Shown piece after piece: positions 17,421 through 25,379 of a stretch of 64,000 nucleotides of DNA. The translations under genes were made by a program, and so were the position numbers. The notes beneath the pieces are model-generated. The model saw only the letters and a list, made by a program, of their open reading frames with translations. It was not told the DNA's origin and made no database searches. Origin of the DNA: Paenibacillus athensensis (GTDB lineage Bacteria > Bacillota > Bacilli > Paenibacillales > NBRC-103111); NCBI RefSeq assembly GCF_004514475.2, contig NZ_MYFO02000007.1, forward strand, positions 124,001-188,000. The letters run 5' to 3'. Every line of letters starts with the position of its first letter. Positions within the stretch are counted from its first letter, which is position 1.

Positions 17421-18185
17421 ATGGACATTCGTGTATATTCAGCCGAGCAGCAAGGTGTCGGCGCCTTTGACGGCGGAAGGTTCCTGGAGCAGCGTCCCAT
17501 CGGATTTCCGCGCGAGCCCGGGGCTGTGCCGAGAGTGGGACCGCTGTTTTACTGGGCTTGGGGCTACGCCGAGGAAGAAGCGGAGATCGGGCTGCACCCG
17601 CACAAAGCGTTTGAGATTTTGACCTATGTACTACGCGGCACCGTGGAGCATCAGGATTCGCTGGGAACTCGCCAGACGGTCACCGCGGGGGGCGCTCAGG
17701 TGATGCAGGCGGGCTCCGGTATCTATCACGGCGAAGCCTTCCGCGGCCCGCAAGCGGAAGCGATGCAAATCTGGTTCGAGCCCGATCTGGATCGGACCGT
17801 TCAGCAAGCGCCGACGTACCGGCAATATGACCACGACCAATTTCCGCTCGTCGAGCGGGACGGCGTGGTCAGCAAAACGGTCGTCGGCGCAGGCGCCCCG
17901 GTGCGCGTAGATACCGACGCGCAACTGTATGACTGGACGCTGGCCCCCGGCAGCGTCCACGCCCACGAGCTGGCCGCGGGCCGCCAGCTCGCCCTGCTCG
18001 CCATTGACGGCTCAGGCACCGTCAATGGGCAAGAGCCACTCGCGCGCAAAGCGTTCGCGGTGGCTCAAGTCGACGGCGCCGGCCCGGCCGGGCGCCTGAC
18101 GCTTCACGCCGCGGCGGACAGCGGACTGCGGGTTATCGCGATCGAGGTTCCCTCGAAAGTCGATTACCCGCTGTACCGCAAATAA
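17421..18185 (+). CDS. Pirin family protein
   Basis: This is a 254-residue bicupin protein. ATG 17421 is nine bases after AAGGGG; an in-frame GTG at 17412 sits directly on that ribosome binding site. The metal ligands of the pirin N-terminal cupin are visible: H59 and H61 in LHPHKAFEILTYV, H103 and E105 in AGSGIYHGE. The stretch TVEHQDSLG is the family signature. Bacterial pirins of the YhhW type show quercetin 2,3-dioxygenase activity; the cellular role is unsettled. The gene is monocistronic with a consensus promoter. Confidence 0.88.
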   Translation: MDIRVYSAEQQGVGAFDGGRFLEQRPIGFPREPGAVPRVGPLFYWAWGYAEEEAEIGLHPHKAFEILTYVLRGTVEHQDSLGTRQTVTAGGAQVMQAGSGIYHGEAFRGPQAEAMQIWFEPDLDRTVQQAPTYRQYDHDQFPLVERDGVVSKTVVGAGAPVRVDTDAQLYDWTLAPGSVHAHELAAGRQLALLAIDGSGTVNGQEPLARKAFAVAQVDGAGPAGRLTLHAAADSGLRVIAIEVPSKVDYPLYRK

Positions 18186-18203
18186 CGCGCGGCGGCAGGC
18201 CAA

Positions 18204-18230
18204 GGGCGCCGGTGCGCAGGCCCGGCGCCC
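18204..18230. terminator. GC-rich hairpin between convergent genes
   Basis: GGGCGCCGG and CCGGCGCCC form a near-perfect stem 18 bases after the pirin stop. It is followed by TTATAT on the plus strand, so it is a weak terminator at best. It also faces the gene ending at 18276. Confidence 0.45.
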
Positions 18231-18275
18231 TTATATGGGGCGCAGCTGTCGCCGCCGCGCCCTGCTCCGAAGCCG

Positions 18276-19085
18276 TTACCCGAACCAGCGGGTAGCGGCT
18301 TCTTTTACGCTTTCCACGAGCTGCCAGAGGCCGTCGCGGATCGATTGCAGCACGCCGGTCTGAGCTTGAATGGCGGTCGTCTGCTCGCGGATCGAGCCGT
18401 TAATGCCGGCTGCCTCGCGCGTTAATCCCGAGAGTCCGAAGTACACGACCAGCACGAACGCGACAGCGACAATCAGCCCGATCCAGCCGATATAGCTGCG
18501 CGCCGACCCGCTTTCGCGCGGCGCTCGCTCGTAGCGATCATAGCGATCATATCGCTCCTCCGTCCGCGTCGGCTCCGCCTGGCCCATGTGCACGTGCACC
18601 TGCATCGGCCCGGGCGTCCCTGCGGCTTCGCCGTTGTAGCGGCTGCGGCCGTCAGGCCCGCGGCCCGCCGCCTCCGCAGGCGCGCTGCCCTCGCCGCCGC
18701 GCCCGCGCTCCGGCGCGGCAGCTTCATCCGCCGGGCCGCTCGCATACGCGCCGTCCTCGCCGCGGCGTTCGCGGGCGTACGCCGCGGCTCCATCAGCGCG
18801 CTCATGCTCCGGCGCTCTGCCTGCAGCGGCCCGCTCGCGCTGGTGCGCCGATACGGCGTCGCTCGCCTCATACGCATACGTCGAGTCGCTCTCGTAAGCG
18901 TACACCTGAGCCAGCGCGTCCGATTGCGCGTGTGCCGGGCGGGCCGGCGCACGGCGCGCTCCCGGCTCCGGCGGCGGCGTCAGCTCCGACCGCTCCATCG
19001 GGCCGCGGCCGATGCCGCGCAGCCCTTCCTCCGACGCGCGGCTATCGACACCGCGGCGCTCCCGTCTATCCATATCCTGTTCCAT
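18276..19085 (-). CDS. Low-complexity single-pass membrane protein
   Basis: This is a 269-residue protein with ATG at 19085 and AAGGGGAC 8 bases upstream. Residues 1-190 are a disordered Ala/Arg/Glu/Gly-rich segment with scattered YAYE repeats and an RYDRYDRYER run. A single membrane helix (IGWIGLIVAVAFVLVVYFG) lies near 200-218. The C-terminal 50 residues form an amphipathic helix rich in Gln/Ile (REQTTAIQAQTGVLQSIRDG). No function is recognised. The layout suggests a bitopic envelope protein with a long flexible domain. Confidence 0.6.
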   Translation of the reverse strand: MEQDMDRRERRGVDSRASEEGLRGIGRGPMERSELTPPPEPGARRAPARPAHAQSDALAQVYAYESDSTYAYEASDAVSAHQRERAAAGRAPEHERADGAAAYARERRGEDGAYASGPADEAAAPERGRGGEGSAPAEAAGRGPDGRSRYNGEAAGTPGPMQVHVHMGQAEPTRTEERYDRYDRYERAPRESGSARSYIGWIGLIVAVAFVLVVYFGLSGLTREAAGINGSIREQTTAIQAQTGVLQSIRDGLWQLVESVKEAATRWFG

Positions 19086-19309
19086 CGAATAGGTCCCCTT
19101 CCTTCGCCGGCGCGCCGGTTTCAGCCTCGTTCGGCAGCAGCAGACGTTGTTGGTCTTCTTGCCTCTATCTTAACCGCCCTGCCTTGGCTTGAAACACAAA
19201 GAGACCAGCCGCGCCGTCGACTGATCTCATCCAGGGACCTGCCGCTCTAAGCGCTCGGCGCCCTAAGCGGCTGCCCGCATCCCTCGCTGAGCCAGACGTT
19301 TCTGCCGGC

Positions 19310-19564
19310 TTAACGCAGCGTTTGCATGCGGGATTTTTGCTGCTGTAATGCCTCTTCAAGCTCCTGATACGCCGTAACGTTCCGGTCGCCCTTCGCCTGC
19401 TCTATCGCCCGTTCCGCCTGAGTGATCGCGTTTTGCGCTTCTTCAATCGTCGTCTTCGACGGATGCGACAGTGCATGGGACACCGCATGCTGCACATTGC
19501 CAACGGATTGCTGCGCCGAAGACAGCGGATTTTGCGTCTGCAGACTGGAATCCTTGATTTCCAT
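19310..19564 (-). CDS. Small coiled-coil protein, DUF3813-like
   Basis: This is an 84-residue protein. ATG 19564 is ten bases after GGAGG; a TTG at 19573 is too close to that site to be used. Sequence: MEIKDSSLQTQNPLSSAQQS, then a long Gln/Ala/Glu-rich helix (TIEEAQNAITQAERAIEQAK) and a second helix (YQELEEALQQQKSRMQTL). The pattern of alternating EAQNAI/QAERAI heptads resembles the DUF3813 family of Bacillales. Function unknown. Confidence 0.6.
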   Translation of the reverse strand: MEIKDSSLQTQNPLSSAQQSVGNVQHAVSHALSHPSKTTIEEAQNAITQAERAIEQAKGDRNVTAYQELEEALQQQKSRMQTLR

Positions 19565-19671
19565 ACTCGCCAAACCTCCTCGCGCCGATAATGCCTTGCT
19601 CGCACGCGCAGACGTGAGTTTGTGATCATCGCGCCCACGACATGCTTTACACTTGGCTAGGATGAGGAATT

Positions 19672-20157
19672 TCAGGCTTTTTTATACCTTCTGCGAACGA
19701 GATGGAAGCCGGCTAGCGCAAGGGATGCGCCCAGTGTGTTGAGCAGCACATCGTCAACATCAAAGCTGCCGACGCGAAGCGCCGATTGCAGCGTTTCCAG
19801 CAGCAGCAGCGGGGGGACAAACACCACCAGTAGTCCGCGCAGCCGACGGGCTCGTGGCAGCAGCATCGGCAGCACAAAGCCGTAGGGCATGAACACGACG
19901 AGATTGCCGGCCAGATTGATCAGCCAAATTCGCAAAGGATACGCCGAAAAATGAGTCACATAGCTGCCGATCGTCCGCAGCGGAACAAGATTGTAACGCA
20001 GCTCGCCTGATAACGCCGTCCGGTGAAAGCCGACAAACATCATGTACAGCAAAAAAATCGTATACAGCGCTAACGCCAGCCCAAGCAGGCGAGCCGCCTT
20101 GCTGCGTCCGGTCCGCTGCATGGCCTCGCCTGTTGGTTGGGGCAAAGGTTGTCCCAT
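19672..20157 (-). CDS. VanZ-family membrane protein
   Basis: This is a 161-residue protein with ATG at 20157 and AAAGGAGAA eight bases upstream. Four hydrophobic segments are visible. The motifs NLVPLRTIGSYVTH, NLAGNLVVFMPYGFVLPML, ETLQSALRVGSFDVDDVLLN and NTLGASLALAGF are the hallmarks of VanZ-like proteins. VanZ of Tn1546 gives low-level teicoplanin resistance; most chromosomal homologues have no proven role. The neighbouring genes are not glycopeptide-resistance genes. Confidence 0.85.
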   Translation of the reverse strand: MGQPLPQPTGEAMQRTGRSKAARLLGLALALYTIFLLYMMFVGFHRTALSGELRYNLVPLRTIGSYVTHFSAYPLRIWLINLAGNLVVFMPYGFVLPMLLPRARRLRGLLVVFVPPLLLLETLQSALRVGSFDVDDVLLNTLGASLALAGFHLVRRRYKKA

Positions 20158-20214
20158 CGTTGTTCTCCTTTTGTAGACCTTTCCCGTAATGGACGCCTGC
20201 CGCGAGCTTTCGGT

Positions 20215-22416
20215 TCAATGCCGACTCGCCTGATTGGCCAGCTTGACATGATACATGGCCAAATCGGCTTTTTTCAACAGCTCCTCAGCCGTTCGACCGT
20301 CATCAGGATACAAGCTGATGCCTACGCTGGCTTGAATCGACAGGCTCATCTCCTGCAGCAAAAGCGGCTTGCGCAGCGCCTGAGCAACGCTGTGGCCGAT
20401 GGCTCTCGCCTGCTCCATCCCCGTCACGCCGGGGAACGCGAGAATAAATTCGTCGCCGCCTAGTCTCGCCGCCAAATCGTTGGCGCCCACCTGCTCCTGC
20501 AGCGCCGCGGCTACATGCTGCAGCAGCCGGTCGCCCGCTTCATGCCCATACGTATCGTTGACCTGCTTGAATTTGTCCAGATCGATGAATAGAACCGCAA
20601 TCTGCGTGCCCAGCGTATCGGCCTTGCGCATCGCTTCCTGCAAAAATCCGTCCATCCCCAAGCGATTGGACAAGCCCGTCAGACTGTCGGTAAACGCATA
20701 GCTCTTGATCTGCTCTTCATATTGCTTGCGCTGCGTAATATCCCGCACGGTGACATATACGTGAGTCGGACCTTGATCGGCCTCTTCAATCATCCGCGAA
20801 TTCACAAGCCCTTCCATCAGACGTCCGTCCGCCTGCACAAGCTGCAGCTCCAGATTATCGACAAACTGCTCCTTGCCCAGCTCCTGCAGCACCGTTTGCT
20901 CAAAAGCCTCGCGCGAAGTCGGCGCCAGCAGCTGCAAGAACGATCGGCCGAGCAGCTCCTCCCCGACGTATCCGGTCTGCTCCAGGAAAAACGGATTCAC
21001 GTCGAGAATCCGCATTTGCGGGTCCGTCACAGCAATCATAACCGGCGTATGATTAAAATAATCGCGGTATTTCGCCTCCGAACGCCGCAGCTCCTGCGCC
21101 AGCGCCCGCCGCTCCATCGTCGATGCGAGCAGATTGAAGCAGGTACGAATGTAATCGTATCCATATGTAATCCGATGCTTTTCAATCGGACCGACCAGCG
21201 CCAGCACCCCAATCTGCCGGTCGCTCGTTTGCAGCAAATGCAGCGTAAGCACATCCTCACCGATCGTGTACGCATCGGTGATTTCCGGGGACGGGAACTG
21301 CTCGGCGAGCATCGTCCGGCCGAGCAGCGAAGCCGGCACGCGCGTGCCGAACACCTCCTTGATCGTCAGCTCCCGGCAATCGGAGCGCGACCACAGGGCA
21401 AGTACGCCGGAATGAAAATGCGTGGAGCTGAGCCACTGCAAACTTTCGTCGCGGTCGGAGGTCACGCTGATCAGGCTGTACCTGACACGTATGCCCATCT
21501 CATAGACGCTGGTGCTGATTTCCTGCATAAAGCTTTGCAGCTCTCGTTCGTTCGCCGGCACGCGCGCCTCATCGGGATCAAACGCGCAGCCGCACGAGCG
21601 GCGAATGACCGTTTCCGTGTCGACCAGCACGGCCTCTTGACCGCGAAAACGCCCCTCCAGCTTCTCGAACAGCACCTGCCCGCTCACTCTGCCCATGCGC
21701 TCGATATCCTGACGTACAGTCGTCAGCGGCGGCTGCAGCGTCACGGCAATATTGATATCGTCAAAGCCGCATACGGCAATATCCTCCGGTATACGGTATC
21801 CCGCCTGCTGCAGCACCTCGATGATTCCCAAAGCATTAAGATCGGTGGCGGCAACAATCGCGTCGTAGGGCATCTTCAGCTCCAGCAGCCTGTAGGCGCC
21901 TTCCCTTCCGCCTTCCTGAATGTTGTTGGGAATTTCCAGCACATGGGCTTCCATACCGGCATCGCCGTATTCGTGAATCGCCGCCAAATACCCTTGGTAG
22001 CGCCGCTCGATATCCAGCTGACGGTGCAGCATCCCGGCAAACGCAATACGTCGGTAGCCATGCTCCAGCAAATGCCGGGTCAACTGCTTGACGCCGTTGT
22101 AGCCGTCTGAGGTAATGAACGTTCCTTGCGGGGCATCGTGCTTGCGGCCTATGCAAACAAAAGGCTTGTTATCCGGATTCAATTCGCTGAAAAACGTATC
22201 CGTCACGCCGTCCAATATATTTATCCAGCCGTCAACCGGCTGCTTGGCAAGCAGCATACGGTATTCCGTCTTTTCGATCAGATCGGGACTGGTCTGAATC
22301 GCCAGCACCTGCGCACCGCGAGCCTGCGCCTCCAGATGAATCCCGTACATCAGATTGCCGAAATAATAACCGTCAAGATATGGAGAGATGACACCAATTT
22401 TGTATGCTTTGCGCAC
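20215..22416 (-). CDS. Diguanylate cyclase with LacI-type ligand-binding domain and PAS domain
   Basis: This is a 733-residue protein. GTG 22416 follows GGGGGAG by about 7 bases. Residues 1-275 are a periplasmic-binding-protein fold of the LacI/GalR regulator type (KIGVISPYLDGYYFGNLMYG, CGFDDINIAVTLQPPLTTVR), but there is no helix-turn-helix and no signal peptide, so it should sense a ligand in the cytoplasm. A linker with GAF-like character follows. A PAS domain lies at about 445-560 (RDYFNHTPVMIAVTDPQMRI). The GGDEF domain is at about 565-728 with an intact RLGGDEF active site, FIDLDKFKQVND and DGRTAEELLKKADLAMY. The RxxD inhibitory site is absent (GAND at that position). It should make cyclic di-GMP in response to a small ligand. 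Confidence 0.88.
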   Translation of the reverse strand: MRKAYKIGVISPYLDGYYFGNLMYGIHLEAQARGAQVLAIQTSPDLIEKTEYRMLLAKQPVDGWINILDGVTDTFFSELNPDNKPFVCIGRKHDAPQGTFITSDGYNGVKQLTRHLLEHGYRRIAFAGMLHRQLDIERRYQGYLAAIHEYGDAGMEAHVLEIPNNIQEGGREGAYRLLELKMPYDAIVAATDLNALGIIEVLQQAGYRIPEDIAVCGFDDINIAVTLQPPLTTVRQDIERMGRVSGQVLFEKLEGRFRGQEAVLVDTETVIRRSCGCAFDPDEARVPANERELQSFMQEISTSVYEMGIRVRYSLISVTSDRDESLQWLSSTHFHSGVLALWSRSDCRELTIKEVFGTRVPASLLGRTMLAEQFPSPEITDAYTIGEDVLTLHLLQTSDRQIGVLALVGPIEKHRITYGYDYIRTCFNLLASTMERRALAQELRRSEAKYRDYFNHTPVMIAVTDPQMRILDVNPFFLEQTGYVGEELLGRSFLQLLAPTSREAFEQTVLQELGKEQFVDNLELQLVQADGRLMEGLVNSRMIEEADQGPTHVYVTVRDITQRKQYEEQIKSYAFTDSLTGLSNRLGMDGFLQEAMRKADTLGTQIAVLFIDLDKFKQVNDTYGHEAGDRLLQHVAAALQEQVGANDLAARLGGDEFILAFPGVTGMEQARAIGHSVAQALRKPLLLQEMSLSIQASVGISLYPDDGRTAEELLKKADLAMYHVKLANQASRH

Positions 22417-22532
22417 GTAAGCTCCCCCCGAGTTTTCCAGATGCTTCTTAATTCGCTAATCGCTGTCCGAAGTCCTCCAGATCAAAGAACGAAAGGGCAG
22501 CGAAATCCTTTCAGATTTGCTGCCCCCTCTAT

Positions 22533-22702
22533 AAGTCCGGTGAAAAACCTGTGTCCTCCGGTCGATAGCGGTTTCCACTCGCTGTTGTAGCCGGATTTTC
22601 CGATGGAATGACCCCCTTTGGGGTGAAAATCCGTCTACAAAGGCGACCGCTGACGCTGTTCCAACTCCCTATCGACTCTCCGGCCACTTGTTCACCGGAC
22701 TT
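22533..22702. mobile_element. MITE-like 170-bp structured repeat, copy A
   Basis: The element is bounded by a perfect 12-bp terminal inverted repeat, AAGTCCGGTGAA and TTCACCGGACTT, with the 4-bp direct repeat CTAT on both sides (22529-22532 and 22703-22706). Inside, nested complementary arms include GTCGATAG/CTATCGAC, AGCGGT/ACCGCT, TTGTAG with CTACAA, GGATTTTC/GAAAATCC and a central ACCCC/GGGGT hairpin. A second 170-bp copy lies at 48917-49086. No coding capacity is present. It begins 21 bases beyond the stop of the HtrA-like gene. Confidence 0.85.
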
Positions 22703-22723
22703 CTATAGCTTGCCATATTGCGG

Positions 22724-25216
22724 TTACGGTTTCTTCACAAATTCAAACGACTCGAAGGTTTTGTTCAATCGCGATTCGTTCGCTTCGGTTCTGACCGCTT
22801 CGTCGATATTCAGCTCCACATTGTAGGATACGCCGTCATGGTTGAAGACGTAAACCGTGTTCTGATAAGGAATTTTACGGCTCGAATAATGAACGACGTA
22901 TTTTTTCGCCTTCACGCCGAACAGCTCGACATCTGTAGCCTTGTAGGTATAATCCTTGTCGTTGTTATGACTTTTCTCTTCGAACTCATCTTCCTTCTTC
23001 ACAGCGTCCTCGAAGCTCAAATCGTCGTCCGCCGTTACCGTCAGCGATCCGCCGGTAAAATAGAAAACCTTGCTCTCCGGATCCTTGTCCCCATAGCTGT
23101 AGCCGCTCGTCCACGTTTCCGGCACGTTCAGCGAATACCCATACGTCTTATTCACATATTCAATCGTACTGTCCGGGTCAAGCAGCTCGTCCATGTCCTG
23201 AATAAAGCCGAGCTCGGCGTCCACGTGGTCCTTGTCGACATTGACGGAATTCTGGAGCGCTTCGATCACTGCGTCGATCCCGTCTTTGTCTTCGTCGTCA
23301 TAGCTGACGGTAATGCCGTATTTATATTTATCCTTGATGAAATAGAAAGCAACACTGGTGCTCCATTTGCTGTCACCGAACGTGTGCGATACTTCGACCA
23401 TGCGCGCAGGCACGCCGTCGAGCGTCAGCTCCTTCACCTTGCCGATCTTCAAATATTTGCTTACATAGCTGTCCGTCACCGTCTTGAGATCGCGTTTGAC
23501 CCAAGCGTCAAGCGTGTCGCCGGAAGAAGCCGAAGTAACCTGCACCCACACCGCTTGCGTATAGTCGTCATTGGCATACATCGACTCGGTGCCGTAGCTG
23601 TCCCGCTCCCAGCCCGCAGGCAGGTCCAGCGAAACGCCGTATTCGTCGGTATAGGTCGTATTGCCGTCCGAGAACACGGAGATATCCTTCAACGACTCAT
23701 CGTCCGCGTCGAATTTCAACTGGAAGCTGTCGAGCAGGTCCAGCAAAATGTTCTGCTTCAACGAGGAGCCATAGCTCTCCTTGTCCACGTTCAGCGAGAC
23801 GGTGTAGAGCTTGCCGTCCTTCTGGTAGCCGCGCGTCTGCTTGTAGCTGTCGCCCGACTTGCTGACGATCTTGGCATACGGCTGCTCGTCCTTGACATAT
23901 TGGCGCTCCAGCACCATTTTACCGTCGTAATCGTTGTTGTCCGCGCCGATTTTGTTCAACAGCGCCGAAGGCGTCAGCTTGCTTTGATTGCTGGCTACGC
24001 TGATCGACAGCGTGAATTCGCCCTTGGCGTCAATGAAGCTGGCCGTGTCGCCGTCCGCTGACTGCGACGCTTTGACCAGACCGGACGGATATTTCATCGA
24101 CCAGCCGAAGTGGCTGTCGCCGATGTGCGTTTTGCCGCGGTCCGCGTCCAGACTGGAGCCATCGTCGGTCGAGACCAGATCGGCGTCCTTACTCTCCGCT
24201 TCACCCAGCGTAATTTGCGTCGTAACGGTCGCGCCGTTCGATTTCAGCGTCAGACCGACCGTCTCGCCCGGCAAATATTTCTTCATCGCTTCGTTATAAT
24301 CGACCAGCGTCCGCGTGCTGCTGCTGCCGAGCATCTCCAGCGTATCGCCCTGCTTGATGCCCGCTTTGGCCGCAGGAGAATCCGGCTCGACGTAAGCTAC
24401 CTGCAGGCCTTCCGTGCTTGGCAGCCCCACAACCGCTTCCCAGCTTTCCTCCAGCTCCAGTCCGAGGTAGGGACGTTTCACCTTGCCGTACAGCTCAAAA
24501 TGACGCAGTACATATTTCACTGTATCGATCGGAATCGCGAACCCGAGATTTTCCACGCCAAAATCGGCATACTTCATCGTGTTGATCCCGATGACCTCAC
24601 CCTTCATATTCACCAGCGCTCCGCCGCTGTTGCCGGGATTGATCGCGGCATCGGTTTGAATCAGCTGGTACTGGGAGTTAACAGCCCGTTCCAGACCGCT
24701 GACAATTCCCGTGGTGACGGAGTTGCGCAGCGCAAATGAAATCGGCGTGCCAATCGCCGCTACCGTCTCGCCGACCTTGATATCGCCGGATTCGGCCAGC
24801 TTGGCCGTCTGCAGGCCAGTGGCTTCGATTTTGACCAGCGCCAGATCGCTCTCCTCATCGATGTTCGTCGTCCGGCCGCTGTAAGACTTGCCGTCCGACG
24901 TCACAACCACAATATTCTTCATGTCCTTGACGACGTGTGCATTCGTAATGATAACGCCATTGGACTGATATACGACGCCCGTTCCGTGCGCCAGATTGTA
25001 TCGGTTTTTCTCCCAATTCTTGTTCTCGCTGGATGTCGGCTTGCCGATAATCGCCACGACGGACGGAGTAGTCCGGGACACAACGTCCGGAACGCTGGAA
25101 GCGGCATCCGCTGCATAAGCCGATACGCCCCCTACCCAGCTGGCTAACAGCATCGCTGCAATCAGGGAAAGGAACATTCTGCTCAAGCTGTTCGGTTTGG
25201 TTTGTCTAGTGATCAT
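22724..25216 (-). CDS. Secreted HtrA/DegP-like serine protease with PDZ domain and long C-terminal extension
   Basis: This is an 830-residue protein, with ATG at 25216 and GAGAGGAAG upstream. A signal peptide ends near AYAADA (residues 1-37). The trypsin-like domain (about 45-240) has an intact triad: H94 in TNAHVV, D124 in EESDLALVKI and S197 in GNSGGAL. A PDZ domain follows (about 250-335; VEPDSPAAKAGIKQGDTLEM). Residues 350-830 are unlike classical HtrA, which ends after its PDZ domain. They contain three related modules of about 140 residues, with motifs YPSGLV, YGVSLDLPAGWERD and YGYSLNVPETWTSG, resembling PsbP-like folds. It is exported, with no second membrane anchor visible, and likely does extracytoplasmic protein quality control. 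Confidence 0.87.
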   Translation of the reverse strand: MITRQTKPNSLSRMFLSLIAAMLLASWVGGVSAYAADAASSVPDVVSRTTPSVVAIIGKPTSSENKNWEKNRYNLAHGTGVVYQSNGVIITNAHVVKDMKNIVVVTSDGKSYSGRTTNIDEESDLALVKIEATGLQTAKLAESGDIKVGETVAAIGTPISFALRNSVTTGIVSGLERAVNSQYQLIQTDAAINPGNSGGALVNMKGEVIGINTMKYADFGVENLGFAIPIDTVKYVLRHFELYGKVKRPYLGLELEESWEAVVGLPSTEGLQVAYVEPDSPAAKAGIKQGDTLEMLGSSSTRTLVDYNEAMKKYLPGETVGLTLKSNGATVTTQITLGEAESKDADLVSTDDGSSLDADRGKTHIGDSHFGWSMKYPSGLVKASQSADGDTASFIDAKGEFTLSISVASNQSKLTPSALLNKIGADNNDYDGKMVLERQYVKDEQPYAKIVSKSGDSYKQTRGYQKDGKLYTVSLNVDKESYGSSLKQNILLDLLDSFQLKFDADDESLKDISVFSDGNTTYTDEYGVSLDLPAGWERDSYGTESMYANDDYTQAVWVQVTSASSGDTLDAWVKRDLKTVTDSYVSKYLKIGKVKELTLDGVPARMVEVSHTFGDSKWSTSVAFYFIKDKYKYGITVSYDDEDKDGIDAVIEALQNSVNVDKDHVDAELGFIQDMDELLDPDSTIEYVNKTYGYSLNVPETWTSGYSYGDKDPESKVFYFTGGSLTVTADDDLSFEDAVKKEDEFEEKSHNNDKDYTYKATDVELFGVKAKKYVVHYSSRKIPYQNTVYVFNHDGVSYNVELNIDEAVRTEANESRLNKTFESFEFVKKP

Positions 25217-25379
25217 CTTCGTCTTCCTCTCTTCTACCTACCTATGAAAGCCTATTGAAAAAATAACGATAGCTTGAATCTAGCATATCTTCTCCGGGGA
25301 AACAACGAAATCTTTTCCACATATTGCCTATTGGAATATATTGGATAGCGCTCGAAAAAAGCTTCCCGCTCGGCTGCCA

